Below the pieces are notes generated by a model. That model did not search any database, was not told where the DNA came from, and was given only the letters and a program-made list of their open reading frames with translations. The translations under genes and the position numbers were made by a program. Shown here piece after piece: positions 1 through 8,280 of a stretch of 64,000 nt of DNA (positions are counted from its first letter, which is position 1; each line of letters opens with the position of its first letter). The stretch is taken from the NCBI RefSeq assembly GCF_024723825.1, contig NZ_JANQBQ010000001.1, forward strand, positions 62,001 through 126,000. The letters are read 5' to 3'. Origin of the DNA: Romboutsia lituseburensis. GTDB lineage: Bacteria > Bacillota > Clostridia > Peptostreptococcales > Peptostreptococcaceae.

Positions 1-14
1 AAGGAGATGGAGTA

Positions 15-713
15 ATGGAAAACATCGTAGAAATAAAAAACCTTAATAAAAGGTACGCAAAAAAAGAAGTTATAAAAAATATGAATTTGAATATCCCAAA
101 AGGTAAAATAGTAGGATTACTTGGGCCTAATGGAAGTGGAAAGAGCACACTAATAAAATTAATGAATGGACTACTGCATCAAAATAGCGGAGAAATATTG
201 ATAAATGGAATAAGTCCATCAATAGAAACTAAAAAAATAGTATCTTATTTACCTGAAAGAACATACTTAAATGATTGGATGAAAGTTAAAGATTTACTGG
301 AGTTCTTTAAAGATTTTTATGATGATTTTGATATAAATAAGGCTAATAGCATGATAGATAGTCTTAAGATAGATGTAAATGAAAAATTAAAAACTATGTC
401 TAAGGGAACCAAAGAAAAAGTTCAATTAATATTAGTTATGTCTAGAAAGGCTAGTTTGTATATACTTGATGAGCCAATAGGAGGAGTGGATCCTGCTGCT
501 AGAAGTTATATATTAAAAACTATACTCTCAAACTACTGTCAAGGAAGTACATTACTTATTGCAACACACTTGATAAGCGAAATAGAGAGCATATGTGATG
601 ATGTAATATTTATATCTAAAGGAGATATTGTATTACAAGGCAATGTAGATGAGATAAGAGAAGAAAAAGGGAAATCTATAGATTCTTTATTTAGGGAGGA
701 ATTCAGATGTTAA
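15..713 (+). CDS. ABC transporter ATP-binding protein
   Basis: This is the cytoplasmic ATPase of an ABC transporter, 232 aa and of normal length for a single nucleotide-binding domain. Walker A is GPNGSGKST (about residues 38-46). The signature motif is the degenerate MSKGTKEK, Walker B is LYILDEP followed by a D-loop GGVDP, and the switch histidine sits in ATHLIS. The degenerate signature and the adjacent single-subunit permease resemble the YtrB/bacitracin-type or lantibiotic-immunity export families. AAGGAG directly precedes the ATG. The gene overlaps the permease gene by 7 bp, so the two are translationally coupled. The operon probably begins outside the window, commonly with a GntR-type regulator, which cannot be seen here. 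The substrate is unknown. Confidence 0.9.
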   Translation: MENIVEIKNLNKRYAKKEVIKNMNLNIPKGKIVGLLGPNGSGKSTLIKLMNGLLHQNSGEILINGISPSIETKKIVSYLPERTYLNDWMKVKDLLEFFKDFYDDFDINKANSMIDSLKIDVNEKLKTMSKGTKEKVQLILVMSRKASLYILDEPIGGVDPAARSYILKTILSNYCQGSTLLIATHLISEIESICDDVIFISKGDIVLQGNVDEIREEKGKSIDSLFREEFRC

Positions 714-1489
714 GTAAACTACTAAAATATGAGTTAAAATCAACTGCAAGAATATTTTTACCACTTTATGTTACATTATTGATAGTTGCAACTATTAATG
801 GATTATTTATAAATTCTGAAATATTTAATGCACAAGGATTACTAATGATGATATTTGGAGCATTACTCATAGCTTTATTTGTTATAACCGTAATAGTTTT
901 AATTCAAAGATTTAGTAAAAATTTATTGGGAGATGAAGGTTATTTAATGTTTACTCTGCCTGTAAAATCTTCTTCAATACTTATATCTAAGTATTTAGTG
1001 ACTATTTTATGGACTGTGCTTAGTGGATTTGTATCAGTGATTGCATTCTTATTAATAATATTAATATCTTCATGTATTAGTGGTGGTATTAATATATCAG
1101 AATATATGCAAATATTAAGTGAATTTATGAAAACTATATTTTCTAGTGAGTACTTATCTTCTGCTACAAATATAATGTTAGTTATATTTATTAGCTATTC
1201 AACATTTGTTTTTACTGTATACTTAGCTCTTTCTATGGGGCAGTTACCAGCATTTAATAAGCATAGAAACCTGGCATCTATTGCTAGCTTTATAGGTATA
1301 AATATTATTTTTTCTTTTATAAAGAATGCAATTATAATGATGTTGGTTAAAGCTCATGTTGAAAACATGCAAATATATGGATTAAGTGGAATGATTGGGA
1401 ATTTTAGGACATTCATGAACATTATTTTACTTATAGTGCTATTCTTTGGAACTAGGTTTATATTAGATAAGAAATTAAATTTAGAGTAA
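707..1489 (+). CDS. ABC transporter permease (six-helix membrane subunit)
   Basis: A 260-aa very hydrophobic protein with about six membrane segments (roughly residues 17-37, 44-66, 100-125, 155-178, 190-212, 232-250). It partners the ATPase encoded just upstream, and its start lies inside the end of that gene behind a GGGAGG site. The segment between helices 2 and 3 contains GYLMFTLPVKSSSILISK, a loop typical of ABC-2-like permeases of Firmicutes (coupling helix entry). No extracellular binding protein is nearby, which favours an exporter or immunity function. A hairpin terminator follows 60 bp downstream and closes the operon. The substrate cannot be told from sequence. Confidence 0.8.
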   Translation: MLSKLLKYELKSTARIFLPLYVTLLIVATINGLFINSEIFNAQGLLMMIFGALLIALFVITVIVLIQRFSKNLLGDEGYLMFTLPVKSSSILISKYLVTILWTVLSGFVSVIAFLLIILISSCISGGINISEYMQILSEFMKTIFSSEYLSSATNIMLVIFISYSTFVFTVYLALSMGQLPAFNKHRNLASIASFIGINIIFSFIKNAIIMMLVKAHVENMQIYGLSGMIGNFRTFMNIILLIVLFFGTRFILDKKLNLE

Positions 1490-1546
1490 GTATAATAATT
1501 AGATGATGAAATAAAACATAATATGCACTAGATGTAAATAATAAAG

Positions 1547-1583
1547 AAAAAGCTAATCTAAATGTTGAGATTAGCTTTTTTTG
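1547..1583 (+). terminator. Intrinsic terminator after the ABC operon
   Basis: AAAAGCTAATCT pairs with AGATTAGCTTTT across a short loop and runs into T7. It separates the ABC operon from the two-component operon. Confidence 0.85.
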
Positions 1584-1657
1584 AGTATCAAATAAATCTA
1601 AAAAAATTGAAAGACTTATGTAAGGCAATTAAATAGTAATAAAAAGTTTATTAAAAA

Positions 1658-1706
1658 TCGTAAGAAATTCGTAAGAATTATATCAGAGTTTTGTAATATT
1701 TATACT
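1658..1706 (+). promoter_or_regulatory. Promoter with OmpR-type direct repeat upstream of the response regulator
   Basis: TCGTAAGAA occurs twice (1658-1666 and 1669-1677) with an 11-bp period. This is the usual geometry of tandem half-sites bound by an OmpR/PhoB-family response regulator dimer. A plausible -10 box, TATACT, lies at 1701-1706, so the repeats sit at about -35 to -50. The natural reading is autoregulation by the response regulator at 1810. The repeat is seen directly; binding is inferred. Confidence 0.55.
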
Positions 1707-1763
1707 TTATTATATAAGTATAGATAAGCAAAAGTACAAAAATTAGAAAAGAGGTGACTTATA

Positions 1764-1835
1764 TTGTATAATATATATGGAAAAAGAAGGAAAGTAGGTA
1801 AAAAAAGGGATGTACAATATATTAGTAGTGGATGA
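1764..1835 (+). CDS. Possible 23-codon leader ORF overlapping the response regulator start
   Basis: A strong ribosome binding site GAGGTGA (1751-1757) is placed for a TTG at 1764, which opens a 23-codon frame rich in Lys and Arg. The frame ends at TGA 1833-1835, inside the first codons of the response regulator, which reads in another frame. The regulator's own ATG at 1810 has only a weak site. Translation of this frame could therefore deliver ribosomes to the regulator start by coupling or re-initiation. No homologue is recognised, and it may simply be an unused frame. Confidence 0.3.
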   Translation: MYNIYGKRRKVGKKRDVQYISSG

Positions 1836-2511
1836 CGACCAACAAATCGTAGAAGCAATAGAGATTTATTTAAAAAATGAAGGATATAAGGTATTTAAAG
1901 CTTATGATGGCATGGAGGCACTAGAAATTCTAGTACACCAAGAAATACATTTAATACTTATGGATATAATGATGCCAAAGCTAGATGGAATGAAAGCCAC
2001 AATAAAAATAAGAGAAAGTAAAAACATACCAATAATAATATTATCTGCAAAAAGTGAAGATGTAGATAAAATAATGGGTCTTAACGTAGGGGCAGATGAT
2101 TATATAACAAAGCCTTTCAACTTATTAGAGCTTATCGCAAGAGTAAAATCAAATCTAAGAAGATATGTAACTCTAGGAAATTATCAAGATCAGCCAGTAT
2201 CCTGTAAAAAAACATTAAGTAGCGGAGGATTAGAACTAGATTCAGATACTAAAGAAGTCAGAGTAGATGGAGAAAATGTTAAAGTAACTCCTATAGAATA
2301 TAAAATTTTAAAGCTTCTACTTGAAAATAAGGGGAGAGTATTTTCAATAGATGAGATATATGAAAATGTATGGAACGAAGAGAGTTTTAAAGCTGAAAAT
2401 ACAGTAGCAGTGCATATAAGAAGGATAAGAGAAAAAATAGAAATAAATCCAAAAGAACCTAAATATTTAAAAGTAGTATGGGGAATTGGATATAAAATTG
2501 AGAAATTATAA
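1810..2511 (+). CDS. OmpR/VanR-family response regulator
   Basis: A DNA-binding response regulator of 233 aa. The receiver domain occupies residues 1-120, with the acidic pocket DDD at 8-10, phospho-acceptor D52 in LMDIMMP, a conserved Ser in ILSAK in place of the usual Thr, and Lys in TKPF. The C-terminal winged helix (about 135-233) ends in the usual YLKVVWGIGYKIE. Its cognate kinase is most likely the one at 8281, with four lipoprotein genes in between on the same strand. The start at 1810 gives the canonical MYNILVVDDD, but its ribosome site is weak compared with that of the overlapping leader frame. It probably controls its own promoter through the TCGTAAGAA repeats and the lipoprotein genes that follow. 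Confidence 0.93.
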   Translation: MYNILVVDDDQQIVEAIEIYLKNEGYKVFKAYDGMEALEILVHQEIHLILMDIMMPKLDGMKATIKIRESKNIPIIILSAKSEDVDKIMGLNVGADDYITKPFNLLELIARVKSNLRRYVTLGNYQDQPVSCKKTLSSGGLELDSDTKEVRVDGENVKVTPIEYKILKLLLENKGRVFSIDEIYENVWNEESFKAENTVAVHIRRIREKIEINPKEPKYLKVVWGIGYKIEKL

Positions 2512-2625
2512 TAATTTATTTAAGTTATGAAAAATTATATATATTTTAATGTATTAATACTTAAATTTTATATTTCGCAAAAACGTGAAAGTTAAAAGAA
2601 TATCAAGTGATATAAGGGGAGTTTT

Positions 2626-4017
2626 ATGAATAGAAAAGCAATAATGGCAATTATAGGAATATCAACACTATTAGTATCAGGATGTAGTTCGACTAATACA
2701 ACAGAAATAAATGTATTAGCAACAACAGATTTACATGGTAGTATTCCATATGAATTAGGTGAATATGCAAAAAACGAATTAAAAAAAGAAGAAAATGTAG
2801 CACTAGTAGATGCTGGAGATTTCATAGATAGATATGATAGGGGTGCTATGGATAAATATTTTGAATTAAAATATGAGGATGAGCATAATAATAAACAGAT
2901 TCATAGAGAGGTACCTCTAGCAAAAGATATGAAAGAAATAGGATATGACGCTGTAGTGCTTGGAAATCATGAATTTATATCAGGTAATAAATTTTATTTA
3001 GATGGTATAGTATCAGATTTTAATAAACAAGGAGTAGATGTATTATCTGCAAATACATACAATAAAAATGGATCAAATTACGTAAAGCCCTATGTCATAA
3101 AGAAAGTAAAAACTTCTGATGGTGAAGTTAATCTAGGAATATTAGGACTTACAATAAAAGAAGTGGGAAGAGATTGGTATTGGGATAAAAATTGGAATAG
3201 AGTAGAAGCAAAATCAATAGAATTAAAAGACCAACCAGGGTTTGAAGATTTATATATGAAGGACTTAGTAGAAGACGCTAAAACATATGTAAAAGAAATG
3301 AAAAAAGATGGAGCAGATGTAATAGTTGCAGTAGCACATACTGGAGAAAAGCCTAAAAATCCAAAACACCCAGGAAATAGAATACAAGATTTAGCTACAC
3401 AAGTAGATGGAATAGATGCAATAGTAGCAGGTCATAACCATGAACAAATAAAACAACATGATTATACAAATAAATCAGGTGAAAAAGTAATAGTGACTGA
3501 ACCTGGTAAACGTGGAGAGTGTATCTCTAAAATAAATTTTAAACTAGAAAAAGACGAAGACAAGTGGAAAATTGTAGAAAAATCAAGCGATTTAAAACAA
3601 ATTGAGCAACCTCCTTTGAGTGAAAATTTTGATGAATTTTTTAACGGGTTCCGCGATATAGATGAAGATGTTAAAGAAATAAATTTAGAAAAAATAATAT
3701 CCTTTAAATGGGATAAAGCATATTACTTTAAAACTCCAATAAATAAATCAGAAATATACGAAAAAGTAGGATACAAATATAACAGTCTTTCAGATATTGT
3801 AGATGAGAATATGCTACAAATAGTATTTATGGAAGGTGAAAAAGTAGTTTGTCATATATGCATTGATAAGAATCTATTTAAATTTGATATTAAATTTGAT
3901 GAATCAGACTATGAAGGTAATACAGTAACTATTTACCCAAATAAAAATGATAAATTTAAAGTGCAAATGAAAATGAATAAAGGATATCAGAGTATATACT
4001 TAACTCATACAAAATAG
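2626..4017 (+). CDS. Metallophosphoesterase / 5'-nucleotidase-like lipoprotein, copy 1
   Basis: A 463-aa lipoprotein with a signal peptide ending in the lipobox LLVSGCSS, so it is predicted to be lipid-anchored on the outer face of the membrane. The calcineurin-like metallophosphatase motifs are all present: ATTDLHG, DAGDF, GNHEF, AVAHTGE and AGHNHEQ. This is the UshA/YfkN-type two-metal phosphoesterase core over about residues 25-310. The last 150 residues, including INLEKIISFKWDKAYYFK, do not look like the usual 5'-nucleotidase C-terminal domain, and I do not recognise them. After GDF this copy has IDRYDRG where copies 2 and 3 have LDGDxGG. It is the first and most divergent of four tandem paralogues in a two-component operon. 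The likely substrates are extracellular nucleotides or other phosphoesters. Confidence 0.85.
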   Translation: MNRKAIMAIIGISTLLVSGCSSTNTTEINVLATTDLHGSIPYELGEYAKNELKKEENVALVDAGDFIDRYDRGAMDKYFELKYEDEHNNKQIHREVPLAKDMKEIGYDAVVLGNHEFISGNKFYLDGIVSDFNKQGVDVLSANTYNKNGSNYVKPYVIKKVKTSDGEVNLGILGLTIKEVGRDWYWDKNWNRVEAKSIELKDQPGFEDLYMKDLVEDAKTYVKEMKKDGADVIVAVAHTGEKPKNPKHPGNRIQDLATQVDGIDAIVAGHNHEQIKQHDYTNKSGEKVIVTEPGKRGECISKINFKLEKDEDKWKIVEKSSDLKQIEQPPLSENFDEFFNGFRDIDEDVKEINLEKIISFKWDKAYYFKTPINKSEIYEKVGYKYNSLSDIVDENMLQIVFMEGEKVVCHICIDKNLFKFDIKFDESDYEGNTVTIYPNKNDKFKVQMKMNKGYQSIYLTHTK

Positions 4018-4041
4018 CAATAAAATATAAGGGGAAGCTTT

Positions 4042-5436
4042 ATGAAAAGAAAAATAATAATATCAATATTAGGGATATCAACACTATTAGTATCAGGATG
4101 TAGTTCGACTAAGACAACAGAAATAAATGTATTAGCAACAACAGACTTACATGGGAGTATACCATATGAGTTATCTGAATATGCAAAAAATGAGTTGAAA
4201 AAAGAAGAAAATGTAGCCCTAGTAGACGCTGGAGATTTTTTAGATGGAGATTATGGCGGGGCTATGGACAAATACTTTGATTTGAAACGCAAGGATTATG
4301 AAAATAATGAACAAATTTATAGAGAAATGCCTTTAGCAAAAGATATGAAAGAAGTAGGATATGATGCTGTAGTACTTGGAAATCATGAATTTGTATCAAG
4401 TGATAAATTTGATTTAGATAATATAGTATCAGATTTTAATAAACAAGGAGTAGATGTATTATCTGCAAATACATACAATAAAGATGGATCAAATTATGTA
4501 AAGCCATATATTATAAAAAAAGTAAAAACTCCTGAGGGAGAAGTTAATCTAGGTATATTAGGACTTACAATAAAAGAAGTAGGAGAAAGTAAGGATTGGG
4601 ATGAAGAAAGTGGAAAACTTGTAGATGCAAAATCACGAGAACTAAAAGACCAGCCAGGATTTGAGGATTTGTATATGAATGACTTAGTAGAAGATGCTAA
4701 AACATATGTAAAAGACATGAAAAAAGATGGTGCTGATGTAATAGTTGCGGTAGCACATACAGGAGAAAGACCTAAAAAGCCAAAGCACCCAGGAAATAGG
4801 ATACAGGATTTAGCTACACAAGTAGAGGGGATAGATGCAATAGTTGCAGGTCACAATCATGTACAAATAAAACAACATGATTATACAAATAAAGCTGGAG
4901 AAAAAGTAATAGTTACAGAACCTGGTAAACATGGAGAATGTATTTCTAAAATAAATTTCAAATTAGAAAAAGACAAAGATAGTTGGAATGTTGTAGATAA
5001 ATCAAGTTATTTAAAACAAATTGAGCAACCTCCTTATGATAAAAATCTAGACGCATTTTTTAAGGGAATAGAAAATGTAGATGAAAAAAATGAAGAAGTA
5101 AACTTAGGAAAAATAATACCATTTAAATGGGATAAGGCATATTTCTTCAAAGCACCAATAAAAAAAGAAGAAATATATAATAAAGTTGGATATAAATGGA
5201 AAGATATTACAGCTGCTGAAAATGAAAATAGGATGCTAATGGCATTTATGGATGATAAAAAAGTAGTTTGTTATTTATATTTTGATATGGAATCAATGGG
5301 GATGTATGTGAAATTTGATGAATCAGAATTTAAAGATAATGTAGCAACTATTTATCCAAGTAAAAATGATAAGTTTAAGATAAAAATAAATAAAGAAGAT
5401 TTTAGTATTTATCTAACACATATAAAAAATCAATAA
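4042..5436 (+). CDS. Metallophosphoesterase / 5'-nucleotidase-like lipoprotein, copy 2
   Basis: A 464-aa paralogue of the preceding gene, 24 bp downstream, behind a GGGGAAG-type ribosome site. Lipobox LLVSGCSS. Metal-binding motifs TTDLHGS, DAGDFLDGD, GNHEF, AVAHTGE and AGHNHVQ are intact. Compared with copy 1 it carries a two-residue longer loop near residue 190 (GESKDWDEESGKLVD). The C-terminal 130 residues diverge the most (ENVDEKNEEVNLGKIIPFKW). The DNA is so similar to copies 3 and 4, including the intergenic stretch and signal-peptide codons, that recent tandem duplication is the simplest reading. Confidence 0.85.
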   Translation: MKRKIIISILGISTLLVSGCSSTKTTEINVLATTDLHGSIPYELSEYAKNELKKEENVALVDAGDFLDGDYGGAMDKYFDLKRKDYENNEQIYREMPLAKDMKEVGYDAVVLGNHEFVSSDKFDLDNIVSDFNKQGVDVLSANTYNKDGSNYVKPYIIKKVKTPEGEVNLGILGLTIKEVGESKDWDEESGKLVDAKSRELKDQPGFEDLYMNDLVEDAKTYVKDMKKDGADVIVAVAHTGERPKKPKHPGNRIQDLATQVEGIDAIVAGHNHVQIKQHDYTNKAGEKVIVTEPGKHGECISKINFKLEKDKDSWNVVDKSSYLKQIEQPPYDKNLDAFFKGIENVDEKNEEVNLGKIIPFKWDKAYFFKAPIKKEEIYNKVGYKWKDITAAENENRMLMAFMDDKKVVCYLYFDMESMGMYVKFDESEFKDNVATIYPSKNDKFKIKINKEDFSIYLTHIKNQ

Positions 5437-5454
5437 AATATAAGGGGAAGTTTT

Positions 5455-6843
5455 ATGAAAAGAAAAATAATAATATCAATATTAGGAATATCAACATTAT
5501 TAGTATCAGGGTGTAGCACACCAAAAACAACAGAAATAAATGTATTAGCCACAACAGACTTACATGGTAGTATACCATATGAGTTATCTGAATATGCAAA
5601 AAATGAATTAAAAAAAGAAGAAAATGTGGCCCTAGTAGACGCTGGAGACTTCTTAGATGGAGATGATGGAGGAGCTATGGACAAATATTTTGAGTTAAAA
5701 CGTAAGGATTATGAAAATAACAAACAAATTCATAGAGAAATGCCTCTAGCAAAAGATATGAAAGAAGTAGGATATGATGCTGTAGTGCTTGGAAATCATG
5801 AATTTGTATCAATTGATAAATCTGGCTTAGATAATATAGTATCTGATTTTAATAAACAAGGTATAGATGTGTTATCTGCAAATACATACAATAAAGATGG
5901 ATCAAATTATGTAAAGCCATATATTATAAAAAAAGTAAAAACTCCTGAGGGAGAAGTTAATCTAGGAATATTAGGTCTTACAATAAAAGAAGTAGGAGAA
6001 AGTAAGCATTGGGATGAAGAAAGTGGAAAACTTGTAGAAGCAAAATCACTAGAATTAAAAGACCAGCCAGGGTTTGAGAATTTATATATGAATGACTTAG
6101 TAGAAGATGCAAAAACATATGTAAAAGACATGAAAAAAGATGGTGCAGATGTAATAGTTGCAGTAGCTCATTCAGGAGAAAGACCTAAAAAGCCAAAACA
6201 TCCAGGAAATAGAATACAAGATTTAGCTACACAAGTAGAGGGGATAGATGCAATAGTAGCAGGTCACAATCACACACAAATAAAACAACATGATTATACA
6301 AATAAAGCTGGAGAAAAAGTAATAGTAACTGAGCCTGGTGATCACGGAGATTGTATTTCTAAAATAAATTTCAAACTAGAAAAAGACAAAGATAATTGGA
6401 AGGTTGTAGATAAATCAAGTGATCTAAAACAAATTGAACAACCCCCTTACGTGAAAAACTTAGAAGACTTTTTTGGAGGCTTAGCTAGTATATATGAAAA
6501 AACAACAGAAATAAATTTAGCAAAAATAATACCATTTAAATGGGACAAGGTATATTATTTTAAAACTCCAATAAGTAAAGAAGAAATATACGATAAAGTA
6601 GGATATAAATGGAAAAGTATAGCAGATGATATAGATAAAAATATGCTACAACTTGTATTTATGGAAGGTGAAAAAGTAGTTTGCTATATATCTGTTGATA
6701 AAGAATTATTTAAATTTGATATGAAATTTGATGAATCAGATTATGAAGGTAATGTTGTAACTATTTATCCAAATAAAAATGACAAATTCAAAGTAAAAGC
6801 AAATAAAGACGATTTTAGCAAATACTTAACACATATAAAATAG
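5455..6843 (+). CDS. Metallophosphoesterase / 5'-nucleotidase-like lipoprotein, copy 3
   Basis: A 462-aa paralogue, 18 bp after copy 2. Lipobox LLVSGCST. All catalytic motifs are intact (TTDLHGS, DAGDFLDGDDGG, GNHEF, AVAHSGE, AGHNHTQ). The Thr-to-Ser change in AHTGE is conservative. Of the four copies it is closest to copy 2 in the catalytic half. Its C-terminal third is closer to copies 1 and 4 (LQLVFMEGEKVVCYI, KFDESDYEGN). That mosaic pattern suggests gene conversion among the repeats. It is probably exported and lipid-anchored, with the same general phosphoesterase role. Confidence 0.85.
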   Translation: MKRKIIISILGISTLLVSGCSTPKTTEINVLATTDLHGSIPYELSEYAKNELKKEENVALVDAGDFLDGDDGGAMDKYFELKRKDYENNKQIHREMPLAKDMKEVGYDAVVLGNHEFVSIDKSGLDNIVSDFNKQGIDVLSANTYNKDGSNYVKPYIIKKVKTPEGEVNLGILGLTIKEVGESKHWDEESGKLVEAKSLELKDQPGFENLYMNDLVEDAKTYVKDMKKDGADVIVAVAHSGERPKKPKHPGNRIQDLATQVEGIDAIVAGHNHTQIKQHDYTNKAGEKVIVTEPGDHGDCISKINFKLEKDKDNWKVVDKSSDLKQIEQPPYVKNLEDFFGGLASIYEKTTEINLAKIIPFKWDKVYYFKTPISKEEIYDKVGYKWKSIADDIDKNMLQLVFMEGEKVVCYISVDKELFKFDMKFDESDYEGNVVTIYPNKNDKFKVKANKDDFSKYLTHIK

Positions 6844-6867
6844 CAATAAAATGTAAGGGGAAGTTTT

Positions 6868-8259
6868 ATGAAAAGAAAGATAATAATATCAATATTAGGA
6901 ATATCAACACTATTAATATCGGGGTGTAGCTCAACGAAAACAACAGAAATAAATGTATTAGCAACAACAGATTTACATAGTTTCATACCATATGAATTAG
7001 GCGAATATGCAAAAAATGAGTTAAAAAAAGAAGAAAATGTAGCCTTAGTAGATGCAGGAGATTTCATGGGTAGAGATGATTCTGGTGCTGTGGACAAATA
7101 CATTAGCTTAAAGAATAATGATGATAAAAATAACAAAAAAGTTTATAGAGAAATGCCTTTAGCAAAAGATATGAAAGAAATAGGATACGATGCTGTAGTA
7201 CTTGGAAATCATGAATTTGTATCTAGTGATAAATTTGATTTAGATGGCATAGTATCAGATTTTAATAAACAAGGTATATATGTATTATCTGCAAATACAT
7301 ACAATAAAGATGGCTCAAATTATGTAAAGCCATATATTATAAAAAAAGTAAAAACTCTTGAGGGGGAAGTTAATCTAGGAATATTAGGTCTTACAATAAA
7401 AGAAGTAGGTGAAAAATGGCATTGGGATGAAAATGGAAATAAAGTAGAATCTAAATCACTAGAATTAAAAGACCAGCCAGGGTTTGAAAATTTATATATG
7501 AATGACTTAGTAGAAGACGCTAAAATATATGTAAAAGAAATGAAAAAAGATGGTGCAGACGTAATAGTTGCAGTAGCGCATACAGGAGAAAAACCTAAAA
7601 AACCAAGACATCCAGGGAATAGAATACAAGATTTAGCTACACAAGTAGAAGGAATAGATGCAATAGTGGCAGGCCATAATCATGAACAAATAAAACAGCA
7701 TGATTATACAAACAAAGCTGGAGAAAAAGTAATAGTAACTGAGCCTGGTGATCACGGAGATTGTATTTCTAAAATAAATTTTAAACTTGAAAAAGATAAA
7801 GGTAATTGGAAGGTTGTAGAGAAATCAAGTGATCTAAAACAAATTGAACAACCTCCTTTAGGTAAAAATGGGCAAGAATTTTTTGGGGCAATATTTAAGA
7901 TAGATGAAAATGCGAAAGAAATAAATTTAGGCAAAATAATATCATTTAAATGGGATAAGGCATATTATTTTAAAACTCCAATGAGCAAAGAAAAAATATA
8001 TGAAAAAGTAGGTTATAAATATAAAAGTCTTCCAGATGTAGTAGATGAGAGCATGGTACAAATAGTATTCATGGAAGGCGAAAAAGTAGTTTGTAATATA
8101 GCTTTTGATAAGAAGCTCTTCAAATGTAATCTTAAATTTGATCAATCAGATTATGAAGGTAATACTGTAACTATTTATCCAAATAAGAATGATAAATTTA
8201 AAGTGAAAATAAATAAAGAAGATTCTAGTATATACTTAACGCATATACAAAATCAATAA
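6868..8259 (+). CDS. Metallophosphoesterase / 5'-nucleotidase-like lipoprotein, copy 4
   Basis: A 463-aa paralogue, 24 bp after copy 3. The signal peptide ends LLISGCSS. The first metal motif reads TTDLHSF instead of TTDLHGS: the metal ligands Asp and His remain, but the following Gly is lost. After DAGDF the sequence is MGRDDSG instead of LDGDxGG. GNHEF, AVAHTGE and AGHNHEQ are intact. Activity is likely retained, but the changed loops border the active site and may alter the substrate. It ends 21 bp before the histidine kinase gene, so it is almost certainly in the same transcript. Confidence 0.85.
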   Translation: MKRKIIISILGISTLLISGCSSTKTTEINVLATTDLHSFIPYELGEYAKNELKKEENVALVDAGDFMGRDDSGAVDKYISLKNNDDKNNKKVYREMPLAKDMKEIGYDAVVLGNHEFVSSDKFDLDGIVSDFNKQGIYVLSANTYNKDGSNYVKPYIIKKVKTLEGEVNLGILGLTIKEVGEKWHWDENGNKVESKSLELKDQPGFENLYMNDLVEDAKIYVKEMKKDGADVIVAVAHTGEKPKKPRHPGNRIQDLATQVEGIDAIVAGHNHEQIKQHDYTNKAGEKVIVTEPGDHGDCISKINFKLEKDKGNWKVVEKSSDLKQIEQPPLGKNGQEFFGAIFKIDENAKEINLGKIISFKWDKAYYFKTPMSKEKIYEKVGYKYKSLPDVVDESMVQIVFMEGEKVVCNIAFDKKLFKCNLKFDQSDYEGNTVTIYPNKNDKFKVKINKEDSSIYLTHIQNQ

Positions 8260-8280
8260 ATAGATGAAAGTGAGGGAGCT

